Assembly: GCA_946481275.1 (NCBI GenBank)
Contig: CAMLMV010000033.1
Span: 1-64,000, forward strand
DNA: 64,000 bases
DNA from: an uncultured Massilia sp.
GTDB lineage: Bacteria; Pseudomonadota; Gammaproteobacteria; Burkholderiales; Burkholderiaceae
Reading direction: 5' to 3'
How positions within the stretch are numbered: position 1 is the first letter of the stretch; each line of letters opens with the position of its first letter. A model generated the notes under the pieces. It saw only the letters and a program-made list of their open reading frames with translations, had not been told where the DNA came from and did no database searches. A program made the position numbers and the translations under genes. Positions 60,200 to 64,000 of the stretch are shown piece after piece.

Positions 60200-61518
60200 T
60201 CAGGCTGGGAGGATCAGGGTGACGGCCAGGCCGCCGCCCTCGCGGTTGCCGAGGGTGATGCGGCCGCCGTGGGCTTCGGCGATTTCCCGCGCCAGCGCCA
60301 GGCCGAGGCCCGTGCCGCTGCGCTTCGTCGAGTAGAAGGGGACGAGGGCGTTCGTCAGCACGGCGTCGTTCATGCCCGTGCCGCGGTCGAATACGTCGAT
60401 GCGCACGACGTCCTGCACGCGCCGTACGTGCAGTTCGACGTCTTCCGGGCGCGAGCCGGATTCGTGGGCGTTCTTCAGTAGATTCAAAAGAGCCTGTTCC
60501 ATCTGCGCGCGGTCGATGTGGGCCGGCGTCTCCGGCAGTTCGCCGCCCACGCGGAACGCCACCTGGTCCGCCAGGCCGGCCACGAAGTCGGTCCAGGCGA
60601 TCGTCTCGAGGCGCGGTGCCGGCAGCTTGGCGAAGCGCGCGTAGCCGAGGATGAAGCTCTCCAGGTGGCGCGTGCGCTCGCCGATGGTCTGCAGGATCTG
60701 CGGCAGGCGTTCCGTCTGGCCGCGCCGCACGAGTTCCGTGCCGGAGTGGGCGAGCGATGCGAGCGGGGCGAGGGAGTTGTTCAGTTCATGACTGATGACG
60801 CGGATGACTTTTTTCCACGTCTGCACTTCCTGGCGCCGCAGTTCGGCCGTCAGCTGGCGCAGCAGCAGCAGCTCGTGGCGCCGGCCGTTCAGGCTGAAGT
60901 TGCGGCGGGCGAGGTGGTAGACTTCTTCCTCTTCGCCGTCGCCGGCCGTGAACAGGCCATCGCCGCCGCGCGCCAGCGCTTCCACGAGGGCCGGTGTCTT
61001 TTGCAGCACGTCGTGCAGCGCATGGCCTTCCAGTTTATGCCCCTCGAACAGCAGCTGGCGCGCGGCCACGTTCGCGTAGACGATCACGCGATCCGACGCG
61101 CCCGGCGGCTCCGTCACGAGCAGCATGGCGACGGGCGTGTTCTGCACCATCGTGTCGAGCAGCAGTTCGCGCTGCACGAGGTCGAGTCTCTGCTCGCGCA
61201 GCACTTCGCCCAGCGCGTTGTGGGCGGCGATGAGATCCGACAGTTCGTCGTTCTGCGGCCAGTGCAGGCTGAACGAAAAGTCGCCGTCGCGGTAACTGGT
61301 GACCGTGCCCTCCAACGCGCGGAACAGCGACAGGATCGGCTGCACCTGCGAGCGCAGCGTGATGATGGAAATCGGCACGACGCACAGCAGACAGATGCCC
61401 AACACGGCCAGCGGGCGGCCCGGCAGCAGATGGTCGAGCGCCAGCGCGATGATGATCCCGACGGCCAGCAGGGTGCCGACGAGGGCCGACCAGCGCGTGA
61501 CGAGCGACAGCCGGAATT

Positions 61519-61522
<4 letters not shown>
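60200..61522 (-). CDS. NtrY-like membrane sensor histidine kinase
   Basis: A 440-residue kinase. Two N-terminal helices (LVGTLLAVGIIIALALDHLL; LAVLGICLLCVVPISII), a HAMP-like linker (LFRALEGTVTSYRDGDFSF), a PAS domain (about 120-230), then a HisKA region with H245 in RVISHELNNSLAPL and a HATPase domain with LLNLLKNAHESG, DRGTGM and GTGLGLALAREIAEAHGG. The stop of the sigma-54 regulator gene overlaps its start by 4 bp, so the two are made together. Likely controls the adjacent ABC transporter operon. Confidence 0.92.
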
Positions 61523-62853
<1,331 letters not shown>

Positions 62854-62877
62854 GCCCGCTAGCATATCACTGCCGGG

Positions 62878-64000
62878 TCACACGCTGCGCGTCGCGGTGG
62901 CCGGCGAAATGCTGGCCGCGCGCCATGCCGGACCGTACGCCGCCGCCACGCCCAGCAGCCAGAAGCCGAGGGCGCCGAACACGAGATACCCGGCCGGCAG
63001 GCGGGCCATTTCCAGCTTGCTGACGAGGAGCTGGTTCAGCGCGAGGCCCAGCGCCACGCCGCCGAACACGCCGGCGCTCGTGATCATGAAGTTCTCCGTG
63101 ATGAAGTAGCGCAGGATGTCGGTCTTCTTCGCGCCCAGCGCGCGGCGCACGCCGATCTGCTTGCGGCGCTGCGTGACCCACAGGCTGGCCATGCCGACGA
63201 TGCCGCTCGCGGTGATCAGGAGGAGCAGCACGCTCACCGTGATCAGCATCCACTGCAGCGCGACGTCGGCGCGGTAGCGGTCCTTGCGGTCTTCGTCGAC
63301 GGTCTTCAGCTTCGTGATCATCGGCGTGGCGGACGACTTGTGCAGCGCTTCCTCCGCTTCCTTCATCACGCGGTCGCGCTGGCCCGGCTCGGTGCGGATC
63401 GCGTACAGCACGACCGGTTCGCTGCCGTACAGGCGCGCCGGCATGATCACGGACTGGTTGCCGCGTTCGCCGACTTCGCCGTGGGCGCTCATCAGGCCTT
63501 CGACGACGCCGACCACCTGCACGCCGCGCGCATCCTTGCCGGTGCCGAAGTACATGGTCTTGCCGACGGCCGCCTGGTCCGGCCACAGTTTATCCGCCAG
63601 CGGTTTCGTCAGGATGACCTGGGGCGGCGGCTCGGCCGTCGTGTCCTCGTTGACGTCGAGGAGCTCGCCCGGCAGGAAGTCGCGGCCCTCGACCAGTTTC
63701 AGGCCGAAGGTCTGTACGAGCGAGTCGCCCGAGACGAACTGGGAGGCGACGGCGCTGGGCTTGTCCTGGCGCGGATCGACGGCCACGCTCGTGTTGCTGC
63801 CGCTGCGCGACAGCGGCATCTGGCTGACCTGGGCGACGGACGCCACGCCGCCCACGGCGCGCAGCAGCGCGGTCTGGCGCTTGATGTTGGCGAGGCGCTG
63901 TTCCGGGGTGTCGTTCGACAGGCTGCGCACGGTGACGTAAAAGGTCGAATGTTCGTCGGACAGGCCGGACGGCCGCGCGGCGACGGCGCGCCGCTCGTTG
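62878..64000 (-). CDS. MacB/FtsX-type ABC transporter permease (partial, runs off right edge)
   Basis: A 373-residue C-terminal portion; the reading frame continues past base 64000 with no start. The visible part has the periplasmic MacB-like core (LKLVEGRDFLPGELLDVNEDT, GKTMYFGTGKDARGVQVVGVVEG) and three C-terminal helices (ALQWMLITVSVLLLLITASGIVGMASLWV, RYFITENFMITSAGVFGGVALGLALNQ, AGYLVFGALGFWLLGVAAAYGPAWRAA). The signature TQRRKQIGVRRALGAKKTDILRYF is typical of FtsX-fold permeases. Upstream genes outside the window probably encode the ATPase and periplasmic adaptor. The two-component pair 60200-62853 follows on the same strand. Confidence 0.9.
   Translation of the reverse strand, partial: NERRAVAARPSGLSDEHSTFYVTVRSLSNDTPEQRLANIKRQTALLRAVGGVASVAQVSQMPLSRSGSNTSVAVDPRQDKPSAVASQFVSGDSLVQTFGLKLVEGRDFLPGELLDVNEDTTAEPPPQVILTKPLADKLWPDQAAVGKTMYFGTGKDARGVQVVGVVEGLMSAHGEVGERGNQSVIMPARLYGSEPVVLYAIRTEPGQRDRVMKEAEEALHKSSATPMITKLKTVDEDRKDRYRADVALQWMLITVSVLLLLITASGIVGMASLWVTQRRKQIGVRRALGAKKTDILRYFITENFMITSAGVFGGVALGLALNQLLVSKLEMARLPAGYLVFGALGFWLLGVAAAYGPAWRAASISPATATRSV

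Overview
This is a GC-rich proteobacterial chromosome segment, most likely from Oxalobacteraceae (Massilia/Telluria group, Burkholderiales). The indications are a PEP-CTERM surface protein, a YfcF-type glutathione transferase, several TonB-type transducers and many extracytoplasmic peptidases. Species level cannot be reached from the sequence alone. No rRNA, tRNA, CRISPR array, insertion sequence or prophage gene was recognised. The window holds about 49 protein genes, often with 1-17 bp overlaps, and is cut inside a gene at each end.

Layout. 1-5.5 kb: detoxification and regulation (glutathione transferase, quinone oxidoreductase divergent from a LysR gene that overlaps an isochorismatase-like gene, Cu/Zn superoxide dismutase, and a SnoaL-like protein divergent from a TetR repressor with two identical operators). 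5.6-9.4 kb: a large hybrid histidine kinase and a GAF/LuxR-like protein. 9.5-13.2 kb: PEP-CTERM protein, a membrane M28 peptidase homologue with an altered active site, and a TonB protein. 13.4-16.6 kb: a response regulator, periplasmic-binding protein and histidine kinase operon. 16.6-21.5 kb: M14 peptidase, cytochrome c/sugar dehydrogenase fusion, S41-like hydrolase. 21.5-27.2 kb: DUF885 hydrolase, branched-chain amino acid binding protein, a DecR-like Lrp regulator, and divergently a cysteine desulfurase-rhodanese fusion. 27.3-36.3 kb: a giant cyclic beta-1,2-glucan synthase overlapping a Tsx-like outer-membrane protein gene. 36.4-42.8 kb: PHP-domain protein, TMEM165-type Mn transporter, beta-lactamase-fold hydrolase, and an HtrA-like protease overlapping an exported protein of unknown role.

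43.1-54.7 kb is the most striking part: nine tightly packed co-oriented genes. Two Tat-signal TldD-type metalloproteases flank a TldE-type partner that has no signal. They are followed by DUF4159, MoxR AAA+ ATPase, DUF58, BatA-like, DUF4175-like and a further membrane protein. I read this as one envelope-associated machine: peptidases plus a MoxR/vWA chaperone module. Its substrate is unknown.

54.7-64 kb: metallo-beta-lactamase-fold hydrolase; a two-gene operon of an opine-dehydrogenase-like and a PaaK/CapK-like adenylating enzyme; acetyltransferase; spermidine-synthase-like protein translationally coupled to a TonB-domain lipoprotein; a 158-bp element with 13-bp inverted repeats; and an NtrY/NtrC-type two-component pair downstream of a MacB/FtsX-type ABC permease that runs off the right edge.
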